5,549 nucleotides of DNA from positions 1-5,549 of the forward strand of contig JAWLBW010000308.1 of assembly GCA_041687475.1 (NCBI GenBank). The letters run 5' to 3'. The stretch is from JAWLBW01 sp041687475 (GTDB lineage Bacteria; J088; JAWLBW01). Position numbers and translations under genes: made by a program. This document shows, in pieces, positions 1 through 5,549 of the stretch. Numbering within the stretch: position 1 is the stretch's first letter; the number at the start of each line of letters is the position of its first letter. A model generated the notes under the pieces. That model did not search any database. It was not told where the DNA came from and was given only the letters and a program-made list of their open reading frames with translations.

Positions 1-816
1 AAAGGTTCCGAGCCAGCTGATGATCTCACCTGCCTCGTTACGTTCGGGACGCGAGCGGCTCAGGTACCACGCGTAAGAGCCGTCGGCGTGCCGCAGTCGG
101 CATTCGTGTTGAAAGGGGGTTCCGTTGCGCAGGGCGAGGTTCCATCCGCCAAGGAAGTCGGAAGCGTCGTCGGGGTGAACGACATCGTGCCAGCCCAGAC
201 CGTGGCTGTTTTCGGCCGACATGCCCGTTTCGTCGTACCAGCGCAGGTTGAAGTATTCGGCCGCGCCGTCGGGCAGGGCGGTCCACACAATCTGGGGAAT
301 GCTGTCGGCAAGGTTCTGATAGCGCACGGCGCTGGCGCGCTTCAACTCGGAAAGGCGGTACTCCTGCTCGCGACGTTCGCTTTCCCGCAACAACGCGGCC
401 TGTCGCTCGATTTCCCGATTCTTTTCGAGCAGCTCCTGATTCTTTCGGTAAATGTCTACAAAAACGGCGACTTTCGCACGCACGACCTCGGGGTCGAGCG
501 GTTTCTCGAGGTAGTCGACCGCGCCGGCCGAATAGCCGCGATACACATGGGCTATGTCGTTCTTCAGGGCCGTGAGAAAGATGATCGGCGTGTGCCGCGA
601 GCGTTCACGCTGCTTGATGGCCAGCGCAACCTCGAAGCCGTCCATGACGGGCATGGCCACGTCGAGCAGAATGAGCGCGAAATCGTGCCTGAGCAGTTGA
701 CGAAGCGCTTCGGAGCCTGAGCCCGCCGTGATGAGTTCATACTCGGGATTGCTGAGAATGTTCTTGAGGGCGACCAGGTTCTGTTGTACGTCGTCGACGA
801 GAAGAATCTTCACCAT
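1..816 (-). CDS. Response-regulator receiver-PAS protein, probably a hybrid sensor kinase (3' partial)
   Basis: The reading frame from ATG 816 is open to the window edge, giving 272 residues without a stop. Residues 1-120 form a complete receiver domain: acidic pair D8/D9, phosphoacceptor D52 in LLDVAMPVMDGFE, T82 in FLTA and K105 in EKP. A charged helix or coiled coil rich in Arg, Glu and Gln follows (about 121-165). A PAS domain of the PAS_3 type then covers about 166-272, with VWTALPDG, GWHDVVHPDD (208-217) and the C-terminal PAC pattern RLRHADGSYAWYLSR...GEIISWLGT. Proteins with this receiver-coil-PAS start usually end in a histidine kinase, and less often in GGDEF or another output domain; the output here is outside the window. 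It is likely co-transcribed with the upstream genes and could accept phosphate from the hybrid kinase. All receiver residues are intact, unlike REC1 of the kinase. Confidence 0.88.
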   Translation of the reverse strand, partial: MVKILLVDDVQQNLVALKNILSNPEYELITAGSGSEALRQLLRHDFALILLDVAMPVMDGFEVALAIKQRERSRHTPIIFLTALKNDIAHVYRGYSAGAVDYLEKPLDPEVVRAKVAVFVDIYRKNQELLEKNREIERQAALLRESERREQEYRLSELKRASAVRYQNLADSIPQIVWTALPDGAAEYFNLRWYDETGMSAENSHGLGWHDVVHPDDASDFLGGWNLALRNGTPFQHECRLRHADGSYAWYLSRSRPERNEAGEIISWLGTF

Positions 817-821
817 GAAGG

Positions 822-829
822 CCTCGCCT
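822..829 (-). promoter_or_regulatory. Ribosome binding site for the receiver-PAS gene
   Basis: In transcript sense the bases before the ATG at 816 read AGGCGAGG followed by CCTTC. The GAGG core sits five bases from the start codon, a normal spacing. The upstream frame stays open but shows no other ATG before the CheR-like gene ends, and the protein begins directly with a receiver strand (MVKILLVDD). Both facts support this start. Confidence 0.55.
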
Positions 830-846
830 GGTTCTGCTTTCGTCGA

Positions 847-867
847 ACGCGCATCGAGAATGCGCGT
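847..867. repeat. Perfect 8-bp inverted repeat with 5-nt loop in the intergenic spacer
   Basis: ACGCGCAT and its exact complement ATGCGCGT flank a five-base loop (847-854, 855-859, 860-867). In transcript sense the hairpin lies about 30 bases upstream of the start of the receiver-PAS gene. No T-run follows it on the minus strand (the next bases are TCGACGAAAG), so it does not look like an intrinsic terminator. It could be an mRNA processing or stability element, an attenuator, or a protein binding site. The nearby 10-bp palindrome CCGATATCGG lies at 886-895. Confidence 0.5.
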
Positions 868-905
868 GAGGGATTGCCGTGGTTGCCGATATCGGTTGCT
901 CGCAT

Positions 906-1739
906 TCAGAAACTCACTTTGCGATAGATGGCGGCCTGGGCGGCTGCGCGAACGAAACGACCGTCGCTGCGGCAGCGCCCTTCATGCGGTCCTTCGCCGA
1001 GGCAGAGAAAACCAAGAGGACTCAGGCTTTCGGTGAAAATTCTGTGCAGGCGGGCCTGCATCGGTTCGTTGTAAACGGCGAGGGAGTTGCGTGCGACAAT
1101 GAGGTGAAACTCGTTGAACCCATCATCGGTCACGGGGTTGTGGGTGGTGAAGTAGATGCGTTGAAGCAGACGGGGCCTCAGTCGCAACCATTTTCCGCGG
1201 CGCGTGAAGAAGTCGGTCAGCGGACGGTTGGCGCCGGTGTTGCGAAATCGGGATACACTCGTGTCTCCGATGGATACGCGGCCGCCGGCGGCTTCCTGCA
1301 CGGCGTCTTCGCTCATGTCGGTCGCGTAAATAGTGGTACGGTTGGACAGACCCTCTTCGTCGAGCAGGGCCATGAGTGCGTAGGCGTCTACCCCCCTTCC
1401 ACAGGCTGCATTCCAGATGCGTAGCGACGGGTACGTACGCAGCACCGGCATGACCGATTTTCGAAGGGCGAGAAAGAACGCCGGTTCGGAAAACAGCGGC
1501 TCTCGGGTGTCGCCGAATGCCCGCAGGAACTGTCGGAACAGCCTTTCATCGTAGAGAAGATGCGCGAGCAACAGCGAGAGGTTCTCGAAGCCCAGCTCGT
1601 TTGCCGCCCGGCGAACCCGCGCCAGCAGGCACGTCTCGCGAAAGACGCTCAGGTCGTGCCCGTAACGATCGTTGATGGCCGACACGAGCATGTCCATCTC
1701 GATTCGCTCGAGCTCGGGGGCCTCGGCCACGCGAGGCAT
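906..1739 (-). CDS. CheR-type SAM-dependent methyltransferase, probably degenerate
   Basis: This 277-residue protein belongs to the CheR family, whose members methylate glutamates of chemoreceptors or related signalling proteins using S-adenosylmethionine. An N-terminal all-alpha CheR domain covers about 11-70 and the methyltransferase fold about 80-277. Recognisable family sequence includes FFLALRKSVMPVLRTYPSLRIW (83-109 region), IYATDM (137-142, with the conserved D141), NPVTDDGFNEFHLI, and the ending GFLCLGEG...IYRKVSF. Several core motifs are eroded. The usual FFRDP is LFSEP (S84 for Arg), the SAM loop usually written AGCSTGEE is AACGRGVD (111-118), and the usual CRNVLIYF is ARNSLAVY (216-223). 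The ATG at 1739 lies 5 bases past the kinase stop codon; an in-frame ATG at 1760 would overlap the kinase by 16 bases, and neither has a clear Shine-Dalgarno sequence. Family assignment is firm; catalytic activity is doubtful. Confidence 0.9.
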   Translation of the reverse strand: MPRVAEAPELERIEMDMLVSAINDRYGHDLSVFRETCLLARVRRAANELGFENLSLLLAHLLYDERLFRQFLRAFGDTREPLFSEPAFFLALRKSVMPVLRTYPSLRIWNAACGRGVDAYALMALLDEEGLSNRTTIYATDMSEDAVQEAAGGRVSIGDTSVSRFRNTGANRPLTDFFTRRGKWLRLRPRLLQRIYFTTHNPVTDDGFNEFHLIVARNSLAVYNEPMQARLHRIFTESLSPLGFLCLGEGPHEGRCRSDGRFVRAAAQAAIYRKVSF

Positions 1740-1744
1740 GGTCG

Positions 1745-1747
<3 letters not shown>
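1737..1747 (-). promoter_or_regulatory. Stop/start junction suggesting translational coupling of kinase and CheR-like gene
   Basis: The kinase TAA (1747-1745) and the CheR-like ATG (1739-1737) are separated by only five bases (CGACC in transcript sense). No purine-rich ribosome binding site precedes the ATG; the bases before it read GTCGCCGAATAACGACC. Translation of the second gene is therefore likely to depend on ribosomes finishing the first. This is an inference from spacing. Confidence 0.55.

Positions 1748-5549
<3,802 letters not shown>

Noticed and set aside
88..720. 210-codon open frame on the plus strand
   Set aside because: It is antisense to the receiver-PAS coding sequence, whose minus-strand translation gives two clear domains.
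847..867. Hairpin as an intrinsic terminator after the CheR-like gene
   Set aside because: No T-run follows the stem on the minus strand, and the next gene lies in the same direction about 30 bases later.
886..895. Palindrome CCGATATCGG as an operator
   Set aside because: It is short, occurs once, and lies just downstream of the CheR-like stop codon with no recognisable promoter elements. Such a site can arise by chance.

Overview
The window is one block of bacterial signal-transduction genes. All genes are on the minus strand, so transcription runs from high to low coordinates. GC content is high (about 60% by eye), the protein-coding genes are tightly packed, and no mobile element, RNA gene or CRISPR array is visible. 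The families present (poly-HAMP hybrid kinase, CheR-type methyltransferase, receiver-PAS protein) occur together in many environmental Gram-negative bacteria, including proteobacteria, cyanobacteria, planctomycetes and some spirochaetes. The sequence alone does not fix the phylum.

Layout in transcription order. (1) Positions 5549-1745 hold a very large hybrid histidine kinase whose 5' end lies outside the window. Visible are a tandem array of 92-residue HAMP repeat units, a GAF domain, a long Gln/Glu/Lys-rich coiled coil, a complete HisKA-HATPase core and three C-terminal receiver domains. The first receiver has lost its phosphorylation residues; the other two look intact. (2) Five bases after its stop codon, at 1739-906, is a 277-residue CheR-type methyltransferase whose SAM-binding and catalytic motifs are clearly eroded. 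(3) An 89-bp spacer (905-817) carries a perfect 8-bp inverted repeat and a plausible ribosome binding site. (4) Positions 816-1 encode the N-terminal 272 residues of a receiver-coiled coil-PAS protein that is cut by the window edge and probably continues into a kinase or another output domain.

The three genes look like a single operon. The inferred logic is that the poly-HAMP/GAF kinase senses an input and autophosphorylates on H589 (numbered from position 5521). It can phosphorylate its own second and third receivers and perhaps the receiver of the third protein. The CheR-like protein sits where an adaptation or modification enzyme would be expected. The CheB esterase that often follows such a CheR is absent from the spacer, and CheR itself appears degraded, so methylation-based adaptation may have been lost or replaced by a non-catalytic role.

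The most noteworthy points are the pseudo-receiver, the eroded CheR, the missing CheB and the nearly identical HAMP repeat DNA. None of these amounts to an obviously new system; they are unusual versions of a known type of signalling cluster.
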